Origin: Gongronella butleri
Lineage: Eukaryota > Mucoromycota > Mucoromycetes > Mucorales > Cunninghamellaceae
DNA: 64,000 nucleotides
NCBI GenBank assembly: GCA_025201375.1
Contig: JAIWZP010000031.1
Span: 337,028 to 401,027 of the forward strand
Direction: 5' to 3'
In this document: piece after piece, positions 11,961 through 21,900 of the stretch
How the letters are laid out: the number at the start of each line of letters is the position of its first letter
Numbering within the stretch: position 1 is the stretch's first letter
The notes under the pieces: model-generated
Database searches by the model: none
Told to the model about the DNA's origin: nothing
Seen by the model: only the letters and a program-made list of their open reading frames with translations
Program-made: the position numbers and the translations under genes

Positions 11961-12585
11961 CATCAGAGCAGTGTTCAAAAAAACGAACCGCCCGATTTTT
12001 TTGGACTCGAAAATGCCGAAAACCTCCTATTTGTACCATTCTGTAGTCATCTGTCCATCTGTGTGGTTGACCATGTTCAAAAATAGCTGCATCGAATTCA
12101 GCGCAAAATTTTTTGCAACAAAAAAGCTTAAACCCCCAAAGCGCTACGACCACTTTTGAAAATTCAGGGGTCACTCAGGGGTCACACATTTAAATCTCAG
12201 AAAATGCCTAATTTGGATTTTTTCGAACTCCGAGTGATCAATGCATCCCAAACAGGTAACTCTGGCAATTTGCTATTGGCTGACAAATTGGCAGGTCGCC
12301 CCAACGTAAGAAAAAAGCCCAGTGAGTGACGCATGAACGGCGATCGACTGAGAAAATTACCTACTTTGGTCAAGATTTTTTGCAAAAATTTAAGGGTTGA
12401 CACTCCCAAATTAAGGTGGTGGATTGCATGGAATTTTTATTTTTTTTTACAGTATTATTATTTTTTACTTTTTTACTTTGCATACTGTAACGGTATCTTT
12501 TAAAGCACAAGCCCAGTCGGACTGAGATCCGATCTCAATTTGGCAGGCAATCGGACTGAGCCTAAAATACTCTCTTTTTTTTTAT

Positions 12586-12604
12586 GCGGGCCCTGCGGGC
12601 CCGC
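12586..12604. repeat. Perfect GC palindrome followed by T tract
   Basis: GCGGGCCC, a 3-nt spacer TGC, then GGGCCCGC form a perfect 8-bp inverted repeat in otherwise AT-rich DNA. T runs lie just before (12,575-12,583) and after (12,615-12,653). It can extrude as a short stable hairpin. Confidence 0.7.
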
Positions 12605-12616
12605 AAGCCCAGCACT

Positions 12617-12653
<37 letters not shown>

Positions 12654-12879
12654 GCGCTTAAAATGAACGAACATCGTGATTGTGCGTCATTTGGTGGTTG
12701 CCGGGCAATCAACCACAGGTGTCTATTGTGCTGTGTGCAATAATGGATGTCTTGAAAGAATAGATGGCTGGTGCTTACCCGCGATTATGCCTTTAATTTC
12801 AAAAATCGCCTCAAAGGCGACCAATTCATCACTGCATTGCTCTGGAATGCGTCGAAACGTGAAAATTCCAGCAAGAAAC

Positions 12880-13260
12880 CATAGTAGAACTCAACTTGCA
12901 AAACTCAACTTGTGGCTGTTACAAGCCATTGGGGGGATGGTACACGCAAAACAAAAATATGCCGTTTCGAGCGCCCGAGAACAAATCGAAAATTAGGTCC
13001 GTAGATTTCTGCCAAACTTGCACACAAGATGAAGCGCATGTAGAAACCTCTGAAAACAACCAAAAGGGGCGGGATCTGTCTGTTCAATGACGAGCAATTG
13101 AAGATTTTGCATTTTATTTCAACCGCGAATTGCACGGGAAAAACGCGTTCATAGAGTCGTCGCGCCGACGCGTCCATAGCAAAAGGTAACCCAGGTGCAT
13201 GGATTTGACAAGGAACAGTCGCGTGTCACTCGACGTCTGACGCGGTTTTTATTGTGAAAC
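12880..13260 (-). repeat. Family A dispersed repeat copy
   Basis: In reverse orientation this stretch aligns block by block with 52,225-52,590: AACTTGCACACAAGATG..GCGCATG.AGAAACC, GACGAGCAAT, CAAC.GCGAATTGCAC, CCAGGTGCATG and GACGCGGTTTTTATT. Order and spacing are kept while individual bases have diverged. It ends about 150 bp from the Crypton stop codon. Confidence 0.7.
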
Positions 13261-13299
13261 TGAAAAAAAATCTAAAAGAGAACAAAAATAATCAAGAAA

Positions 13300-16010
13300 T
13301 CAAAGAAAAAAATGATGCGCAATACATAAAGCGTAAAAAAAAAAAAAAAAAAAAAACTAGTGCTGCGATGCGGCGATGGTGATGAAATCGGAAGGCTAGA
13401 AAGCTATTTTTCGCAATTTTGGCGCTTTTCACGATTGAGGTACTCTCGATACTTGGGCAGGCTGAAGCCGAGTACATTGCGCTGCTTGTCGTGGTTTTTG
13501 GCGGCTTCAAGGCACGCAATTCCTTCGTCGTCGGCTGTTTTTTCAATGGCGTCGTACAGCTCTTTTCGGCGCAAGAAAAAGCGCGACTCCGAGCTTGATT
13601 TGCGCCAAGTTGTCCCGTAGGATTTCTCCAACATGCGCACGGACGTCATGTGGGGCGGCTGAGGCTCGACATACTCTCGCCACACACCTTCCATGGACTG
13701 CAAGTGTCGATTCATCGTGAAATCTGGGATCTTGGTCGTGGATGACGGTGGTTCAGCGGAGGACAATGCCGCGGGCGAATAAGATGCCTCAGCTGATGCA
13801 ATTGGTGCAGAGGTGGACGCGGTGGCAGGGGGCATTGGGACGGAAGAGGGTGGATGAGTGGCACCGGACGAAAAATACGCGTGGCCTCGGGCAAAGATGT
13901 CTTGCCAAAGCTGACGCGTCTGGATCCCATCGTTTTTCATGTCCTGAAACTTCCCGTCAAGAGCATCAAAGCCCGCGTCGGTGGATTCCTTGATGGAATT
14001 CAGCAGGCCAAGCATCAAAGACGTGCGGTCGTCCAGAATGCTCGTCAATTGCGGCAGAGCTAGGGCCAGGCGCTCACCGGAGGAGAAGCGCGTCTCGTCA
14101 TGGCGCATTCGCTCCAACAGGCGAGACTCAAAGTCTTGAAATGCGGTCGTGCTGAAGATCGGGCAGCTTTTCCACAAAAAGTGGTCAGGGTAAAGCTGCC
14201 TCAGGGCCACAGCATCCTACGTCATAAAAAAAGGATTAATAATAAGCAAACGCTCTATTTCACGCACCCAGATGAATCCTCGCACTATGCTTGGTGCCCT
14301 TTCATACCTGCAAAAACACGACTCGGAGCTTGACCATCATTTCCAGGAAGTAAATCACAGCCAATTCCTTGACTGAGGCCTCCCGCGCAAGCTTCAATTC
14401 CTCCTCGGCAGTCGGAAACACCATGTCTTGCAGCTCTTTGGGCGGAACGATGCTGGCACGCGGCAAAAAGTAGTTTTGGCCTTGGTCAGTGCGAAAATCG
14501 GCCATGCTCTTCAAGCCCTTGAGCGGGTAGCTGCTGATGTAGCAGCCGGTCATGCGATCGACTGCCCAGCGGCCCATGCGACGCAGCTCGTCATAATTGA
14601 TGCCGTCCTCGGCCAGCATGTTCACAGCGCTTTTGCGGTTTACATGCGTGACGGCGCTTGTCACGACCCCACAAGCATTGATGACGCGCTGGTACATCTT
14701 TCGCTGCGCTTCATACGACATCAATGCAGTAGGGTCGGCCGAGGACACTGGCACAAGAGCAATTTTGTACCACGATGCGCGGCTTTCAAAGCACGGAAAC
14801 GCTTCGCCAGCAATGTGGAAGCGTGCAAACAAATGTATGGCCACCGCTCCAACTGGGCACACGTTGGCACTCCTGTGGCGCACGCAATTTCCGAATTCGT
14901 CCTTTCCATGGCTGTTTTGTTTGCCATAATTGATTTTGGCTGAGATTCCCAAAAACTCGGATGGGCCTTGATTTGGGACGGTGAAGCTTTGCAAAAAGGA
15001 CAATTGCATTCCCAGAGCATTCTGGCTCCTCAACAGCATTGAATGGCTCATGAGGAAGCACACCTTGTCACGGAGACCGTCCATGTTGTCGCGCTCCATA
15101 AAATATTTGGCGATTTCTTCCAACTTGGATCGGTTGTAGCCGTCGTTGATTGTGTTTACACCGCGATCCTCCAGCCCCTCAAGGCGCCGCTTGGTATTGT
15201 CCTTGATAAACTTGGCCATCACGCTCCTGACCAGCTGCGACCTTGGCGACGGCCCCTTATTCTTGTCGGCATCGCGCTGCTCGCGGTAAAGAGCACACAC
15301 TGCCTTGACATAGCTCTCGACCGTCTGCTTGGAGATTGCCAATGACGAGCCATCCTCAGCTTTCTTCAGCTTGTGGCCGCGGTCAATGACAAATTCGATA
15401 AAAAAAGCAAGCTTATCAGATGTCACCAGGTCGTCGTCGTACGATTGCTCATAACACCAGTCCTTGAATGAAAAAAAGGGTGCGCCAGTCAGCGCCACGT
15501 GTCGAATTTAAAAAAAAAAAAACGTATGATACCTGAAATTGTTTGATCTTTGGTTCGTAGCTTTTGCGCGTGTTGTCCGATTGAACTTTCAGTCCTTCAA
15601 CCAAAATCTTGCCCCTCTGCTCGACGTGGTCGTGGACTTGCTCCGTCATGCGTCGGATTCGCTCCTGACCATCCTGCAACAGCTTGTCCACTGCTTTCTC
15701 CTTGCCTTTGGTGGTTTTTGACGCCTTTTTGGTTATTTTGGCTGATTTGACAGATAATCATCACAATGAAAAAAAGTTGTAAACCTGTTTTTCTCGAAGC
15801 GCATCACAATTCTGATCGTACCTTTGCTTGCCTTGGGCGCGTCCACTGCACGTCCCTTGCCTTTGGCCGCTTTTGAGGCTCTTGTGGTTCTTGTAGCTGA
15901 TTTGACAGATAATCACAAGGAAAAAAATTGGTGATCCTGTTTTTTGTTCACGTTTATCATTTAAATCTGATCATACCTTTGCTAGCTTTGGCCATTTTTT
16001 TATTCTCAAA
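13300..16010 (-). mobile_element. Crypton DNA transposon (tyrosine recombinase), apparently intact
   Basis: A single five-exon gene encodes a Crypton-type tyrosine recombinase with a C-terminal GCR1-like DNA-binding domain, the architecture of fungal Cryptons. The element lies in a repeat-rich, gene-poor stretch. Cryptons move through circular intermediates by tyrosine recombination and lack terminal inverted repeats, so the ends cannot be placed by eye; the limits given are the coding region plus a small margin. All exon phases agree, no stop codon interrupts the 756-codon frame and the catalytic residues are present, suggesting recent activity or selection. Confidence 0.85.
13404..15995 (-). 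CDS. Crypton tyrosine recombinase with GCR1_C domain
   Basis: Exons 15977-15995, 15822-15896, 15533-15741, 14308-15462 and 13404-14216 total 2,271 nt (756 aa) and stay in frame. The lysine-rich N-terminus (residues 1-55) is followed by an SAM-like core-binding region (NTRKSYEPKIKQFQDWCYEQ, about 86-200). The catalytic domain carries R246 (MLLRSQNALG), the box H374-x-x-R377 (THVNRKSAV), W400 (MGRW) and the nucleophile candidate Y409 (TGCYISSYP). From about 654 to 725 lies a GCR1_C-type DNA-binding domain (MNRHLQSMEGVWREYVE ... WRKSSSESRFFLRRKELYDAI). These match the Ndc10-like plus GCR1_C arrangement of fungal Cryptons. It would cut and rejoin DNA as circular and integrated forms. Domestication cannot be excluded, but the repeat-island setting favours a transposon. 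Its second exon looks like a duplication of its neighbour. Confidence 0.88.
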
Positions 16011-16389
16011 ATGAAAGTAAAAGTAAAAAAAGGGGGGAAAAGAAGTAAAAAAAAAAAAAAGGGGGAAAAAAATGGATGTCAGATTTTTTTATGCTGTCGG
16101 AACTTGCATAAACGCGCTTTGATAGGCCAAAATTTCAAAGGGCGAAAAAAGTATTTTCAATTCTCAGACTGGGCCGGCGATCGAATACCTTGTGGGTGGC
16201 ACCAAAATACCATTGAGTCTGAAAGATACTTTTTTTAGGCCCTGTCTTGCATCAGACTGAGTCGGATCGAAAGTGCAGAGACTGTATACTGTATTTGTGC
16301 GCTGAGTGGTCTGCAGTCTGGTGAAATGACCGATCCAAAAGTTAATTCCCAAGCTAGCGCGCCGCAAATCATCCTATTAGATACTTTGC

Positions 16390-17870
16390 TCCTCCCCTAT
16401 TTGTTATCAAAACTGCCCCAATAAAAATCGGGGGTTGACCAGACCGTTGTCGAGCAAATCGCGATCAAAGATTACGATGAAAAGGTGAATTTTTTCTGCG
16501 AGTTTTAGATATCCATGGGTGAAACTGGTACAGTATCATTCGATAGAGATTCAACAAGTGTTTTTGACACGTTAAAAGCGCTGCCTGTCGTCTAATCCGT
16601 TGTCGAGAACCTCGGGATTGAACTTTTTTGCCATGTTTGAACAGCTTTCACAAGCGCGCAAAAGTCACGCATCGGGCAAACAAACATTCTGGAAATGACG
16701 CGCACGCCCGTGTGATTCAAAGAATGATGCAAATTTCATTACGATGATCGAAGAAGAATTTGACCGACATTGTTATAATAATTGTGAAAATGTCGATATT
16801 TTGGATTCATTTGCACAACGACTTAATTCACCTCCGGTTTTCAATGCAATGTTGAAAAAAGACGCGACGAAATGGCCTAATAATAATGAAAAGTTTTGGG
16901 GGTAATCTAACCATGGCTTGTAGCGTTTAATATTGGATTTATGGGAATTGCCCAATTTTCGAAATTGTCGCTCGGCGACTCATCGGCTAGCCGGTCTCTG
17001 TTTTTTTAATGATTTTTGAAAGTAAATGCGCAGAAATGATCAAATGACACGCGTTGGCAACCATCATCCAATCGTTGCTTATGGTGTTCAGATTGAATTT
17101 GCCAAAAAAGTGAAATTGGCGATTGCCTGGACAACGGCCTGATCGACCTCCGGTTTGCAATTTTTTTCTGAAAAAGGAAGCGCAAATCGTCCATCATGTG
17201 GTAAAACTTCGCGGCGTTTGAAGCACGATTTTGCCGCGAAATGATTTTTTGAAAAATGCGTTACAGCCAAAATTTCAGCAATGTCAAGTCGCTCGCGAAA
17301 CCAGGTGTCTGATATCGGGGTTTTAATTTTTCTGAAAAGAGAGGAGCGAAAACTATGGTTGGGAAAGTTTCGTGGCGTTGCGACGAGTCTTTGGTGGTGA
17401 AATGATTTTTTTTCGATTTTGGAAAAAAAGTTGCTTGGTCAGGTCAAAATGCATCTGGAGGGTCCACAGCTTAAAGAGTTTCATTCCCAGCAGGAAATCC
17501 AAATCCGTTTGGCAACCTACACATCAGCGCTGTGAGAGTCATGTCATTGGATGCACTGACCCCCTCTTTCAAGCAAATCTGCAATAAAAATCGGGGGTTG
17601 TTGACTCGACGGATCGCGAGGAAATGGCGATTACGTAAGGCTAGATTTTAGAAAATTGAATTTCTTGAACAGTTTTGGTTGCATTCCAATGAAACTGGCT
17701 TATTTGATAGTGAATCGAATTCCGCATATTTTGTTGCAGCGGCACGTCGTGTTTTATCTTGTCCTCTGCCGAGAAAAATGGAGCTGAAATTTTTGATTGG
17801 GCATTGCAAGTGTACGTACAAAGGTGGCACATCGGCCTAGCCGGGCAGGGACAAAATGACGCTTAACCGA
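16390..17870 (+). repeat. Family B dispersed repeat relics
   Basis: The phrase CAATAAAAATCGGGGGTTG occurs at about 16,420 and 17,581, each followed by a GAC..GA..CGCGA block. GTGAAACTGG...CATTCGATAG at about 16,513 recurs as ATGAAACTGG...TTTGATAG at about 17,689. CATCGGC(C)TAGCCGG occurs at about 16,981 and 17,830, and again at 40,497 as CATCGGCTTTGCCGG. The copies are degenerate and carry no conserved frame. Confidence 0.55.
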
Positions 17871-18639
17871 GTCTCTCCCACACGTGCGCGTTTTGACGCG
17901 ATTGGGTCATAATTTGGCGCGGCCATGGCTGAAAAAGCGCGCTTAAGGGAAAATGTCGATTTTCTCGACACCGACCTGGATGACCCCCGTTTTTACTTTA
18001 AATTTGAAAAGAAAGAAGCAAAAACTGTCTAACTGGAAAAGGCTTCGTGGGGCGGCGGGCACGCGATGACGTGCCATGGCGATTTTTATAAATTGCGATT
18101 TTCATTCATTTTCCACCAAGGGGGTTGCTTGGTCTGCATTTTCAAAGACGTGATTTTTAGTCCTTCAAATCTCTGCATTATTCATACCACAGGTAAACAC
18201 GCATTTTTTGGCAACGAAATGACGTAAAAACTCGAGATCCATCATGTGGTTTCGGCGGAAAAGGCGATTTGTGCTCTTTGAGACTTGATTTTCAGCGCAA
18301 GGCCCAGTCGGCAAGAATTGGCTACAGCGCCTTCAAACAGGGCTCAATGAAAAGATCATGCCCAGCTGTATTTAGTGGATGTGAGTGATCATCTGTGAAA
18401 AATAGATGCGTTTTGCCCAGATGAACGCGTGCCAAAAACTACCCATTTTGCATCATTTTGCGTGCTTTTGTCGCGCTACGTCCGTGGCTGACGCTCGCTG
18501 TAAACTTAAAATTTACGCACCTGGTACGTCTCTAGCTTGCAGGCGCGTCAGCAGGGTTCTGTGACACGTTCTCTCGGTGCCATTTGGCCAAAAATAAAAT
18601 TCGAAAATTGCTTATCATATTGCTCGCCAACGAACTGGT

Positions 18640-18790
18640 GGACAGCGCACTTTTTTGGCATTTTTCGTGACTTCCCCGCGCGCATTTCCCGGAGTGACAG
18701 TTTGGCGCTATTCTGGGGTCCCAAATTTCGATTTTTGAACTTTTACCCTGTGCCACGGCTCATCTGCCGCCTACAGGCTGCCGGCCTATT
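18640..18790 (+). repeat. Family A dispersed repeat fragment
   Basis: TTTTTTGGCATTTTTCGTGA, followed by a GTTTGGCGC(T)ATTCTGGGG block, a CGATTTTTGAACTTT stretch and a CACGGCTCA block, matches 3,500-3,610 and the equivalent part of the 29 kb and 52 kb copies. Only the 3' third of the unit is present. Confidence 0.55.
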
Positions 18791-18811
18791 TGCTGCTGCT
18801 TGTTCAATTTT

Positions 18812-18845
18812 ACGCGTCGCGTGTGGCACGTCTGTGATTGGCGGG
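18812..18845 (+). promoter_or_regulatory. Candidate cell-cycle promoter motifs (MCB and E2F-like) of FANCD2
   Basis: ACGCGTCGCG at 18,812-18,821 contains the MluI cell-cycle box core ACGCGT. TTGGCGGG at 18,838-18,845 matches the classic E2F half-consensus and overlaps a reversed CCAAT (ATTGG). They lie 100-134 bp upstream of the FANCD2 ATG, a sensible place for an S-phase promoter. ACGCGT is common elsewhere in this window, so only the pairing is suggestive. Confidence 0.4.
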
Positions 18846-18945
18846 TTCAGGAGCCGCAGCAGGCATTTTTGGAAGAAGAAAAAATAAAAGAGCGCCGCGC
18901 GACTTGATTTTTTTTTTCTTCTTTCTTTTCGTCCCCGCATTTACC

Positions 18946-21900
18946 ATGTCTCAAAACGTCTTTGTTGAGACGATTCAAGCGGCTGGCTGCCGCTTCCAGG
19001 ATCGTGCGGTCGTCTACGGTAGGCGCGTGGTCTCCTGCGTGGTTGCTTTGAGCCCTCATGCCTCTTTTTTTTCGTGTTTGTTTAGATGTCGAGCCAGCCC
19101 TGTTTCGACGCGACCTTGCACTCAAGCTCCGGAGCGATGTGTCTTACCCGGAGAACATCAGCGACTTGTTTGACGCACTGAACGATTACACGACGCAAGC
19201 CCCGCAGCTGCGCCAGTGCTTGCTGCCCGGCACCTTGAACGTCACGGATGCACCCAGGTACACGGCACAAAAAGCGTGTTTTGCCCGTCCACGCGCCTCA
19301 CCCTGTTTCCTTCTGCTTTTTTTTGTTTTTTTTTCTCAGGGCCGCCAGCGTCGACAGCCTCTTTCGATGCCTGCTGTCCATCGACATTCTGCAGCCGGCC
19401 CTGATTTCCACGCTCCTGGAGCGCCTCCCGGAATTCTACGACGAGCTCGAGCAAGAGTAAGCCAAAATCCACCACACCATACATTCACCAAAAGGCACTC
19501 ATGTCACCGTTTTTGCCTAGTCAATCGAGTTCATGCACAGCGCGTCTCATTCTGCATCAATTGCGCTGGCTGGATCACATTGTCAATCCACAAAAACTGA
19601 CATCCACACTGATTGAGGTGAGTTTCAGCGTGCTTCAGGGGGGGATGCATGGAGGCGCAGTGGATTTATTCATTTTTTTTCTTCATTTGACGTGGTAGAT
19701 CATCAACGTGACGCCCACCATCATCCAACACGAGATTATTACCGCATTACCCGACATTATGAATGACACGGAGCACAAGGTACGCGCTTTGATTGCCCTA
19801 TTGGTCGCGTCCTCATTTTTTTTTCATCTGTAGCAAATGGTGACCTTCCTCAAAGAGTGGATGGACGAGCACAAGGAGCTGACGGTGCCCATTCTCGACA
19901 CACTGTCCAATCTGACCTTGCATTCCGAGTCATTGGTATAGCATTGCGGCTATTTTTCAACAGACTTTTGGCTCATGCTGTGCCTTTGTATAGGAGGATG
20001 TGCGACAAAAGGTGATGGAGGGCCTGCCTGCCGCCGAGGTGGACGATTTGGCCGTAATGATCAAGTTTCTCTTGCAGACCGTGACGCAGTCGACCGTGGA
20101 TCTCGTAAGGGGGCTCTTTTTTTCTAGCTTCATCTTGAGTTGCTCACCTTGCTTTCGCATAGACCATCGTGGATCTTCGCCAAAACATGGATTTCCGCAC
20201 CTTGGTGCGCTTGCAAAACGCCGCCACGCGCCGAAATCAAGGCACACAGCAAGGCACAGCGCCGCAGCAATACCCAGAGGCCTTGATTCTTGGTAAAACA
20301 AAAAAAGTGGGGGTGACATGTGCACGTGAATTGACACCGATTTTACCTAGAATCCATCAAACTGGGCCTCCAATTCCATCGATTTGTGAGCACGGCGTGG
20401 ATCAAGGCGCTTGTTGCTCTTGAGACCGAGGTAAAACAAGCGGCATTGGACTTGCATGTGTCTCATTTTTTTTTTGGAAATGTAGCGCGCACACAAGGTG
20501 ATGGACATGATGGTGATTTTTATTCTGCACTCGATGGCGTCCATGAAGAAAAAAGCCGAGCAAATCTTGCGCAAAAAGATCATTGCGCGTCTTATCACGT
20601 CCAAGCTGATCAAGGAAACGCTGACGAACCATGCACATGGCCTGGCTAGGTAAAAGGAGTTGATAAAAAAGTAAGCGATTTCAGCGCTGATTTGACTATT
20701 TTTTTTCTTACTTTCTTTTAGCTATTGGGGCTCGATCATTGCGCTCGCTGAGAGCCTTCTGCGGTCCAGTCACCAACATGGCTTCCTTGCGTCGTGCGCG
20801 CAAGCGCTTTACACGCACGCGTTCAAAAGCAGTGATGCATATTATCGCCAGGTAAAATGAAGAAAACACAAAAAATCACTCTTGGCTGTGAATGACACTA
20901 TGGTAACGCTTTTTTTATTTCGCGCAGGAAATCATTGGTTCGCTTGTGACGCACGTGGGTAGCGGCGTCAAGGAAGAAATGGATGTAGCGCTTCAGGTGC
21001 TGCTTGTGCTGGCGCAGGAATTGCCTTCGACCCTGGCGACCTACAGCGTGTTTCTCAAGGGCATCCTGGACTACCTGGACAACCTGTCGCTCGCGCAGAT
21101 CCGCATGCTCTTTGACGTGTTTAATCTGCTGGCTATCAAGGTAAAAATGCCAGGAACATGATAAAAATTGGGGGGAAGGAAATGCCTGTGAGCTAGCGCG
21201 CGTGCTTACCCCGACGGGATTCTTTTTTTTATTCTAGGGCAATGATCAACAATACGAGTCGACTCTGTGGACGGATCTTCAGATTGTCGTGCGCAAGCAA
21301 CTGTCCAATCCGCGAACGAAATACAAGAAAATCGGCATTCTGGGCGCGCTGTCGTCGATCAAGGTGCTCAGTGCCAAGGACACGTGCCAGCTAGATACCA
21401 ATGGCCCATATGGCGGCGGTGGCAGCAGCAGCCAAGGTAAGAGTGGGAGCAATTGGAGGGTCAATTCTAGGAAAAAGGAGCACAGTTCCCATTTTTTTTC
21501 TATAAGTACCCTCTGTTGTTCCTGTGGAGCGGCACCCGATGCTGCGGCAGGCGATTTATCTTGCCGAGCAGCTGCTGACCAGCTGCAGCGAGTACCCAGC
21601 GTGTCTTTCGATGGCGTACGACGAATTGACGTTTATTTTCCAAGCGGGAGACACGGATTCACGCTTTGTCGAGTGGATCCTCGACAAAGTGTCGTCGCCA
21701 TTTGCCGACAAGTATATGCTGCAACACAGCGAACTTCCGGGTATCCAGCAGGACATGGCGCGCAAGGGCGGTATCCAGCCGGTTCTTGAGCTCTGCCACA
21801 TTTCCGACACGGTAATAATCGCTTTGCCCTCGATCATCGCATGAAACAACGCAGCTCTGACTCGCCGCTCTTTTTTTTTTTTTTTTTTTTTTTTCCTAGG

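Larger units (their letters stand above)
8791..13403. other. Gene-poor repeat island upstream of eIF1 and downstream of the Crypton
   Basis: No exon could be supported in this 4.6 kb. It contains an A tract near 9,162-9,192, a family B repeat relic (about 9,600-9,850), a roughly 0.5 kb tandem duplication (10,030-11,210), a minisatellite and GA-rich satellite block (11,320-11,960), a GC-rich palindrome (12,586-12,604), and a family A repeat copy (about 12,880-13,260). Confidence 0.65.
15996..18945. other. Gene-poor repeat island between the Crypton and FANCD2
   Basis: No exon was supported. The interval contains family B repeat relics (16,390-17,870) and a family A fragment (18,640-18,790). 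The last 150 bp before FANCD2 carry an MCB-like and an E2F-like motif and a T-rich leader. Confidence 0.6.

Noticed and set aside
12586..12660. GC hairpin followed by T run as a rho-independent terminator
   Set aside because: The window is eukaryotic and no gene ends there. I treat it as an inverted repeat.
12668..13000. A cysteine-containing open frame resembling a zinc finger
   Set aside because: The cysteine spacing fits no known finger, the frame is short and it runs into family A repeat DNA.
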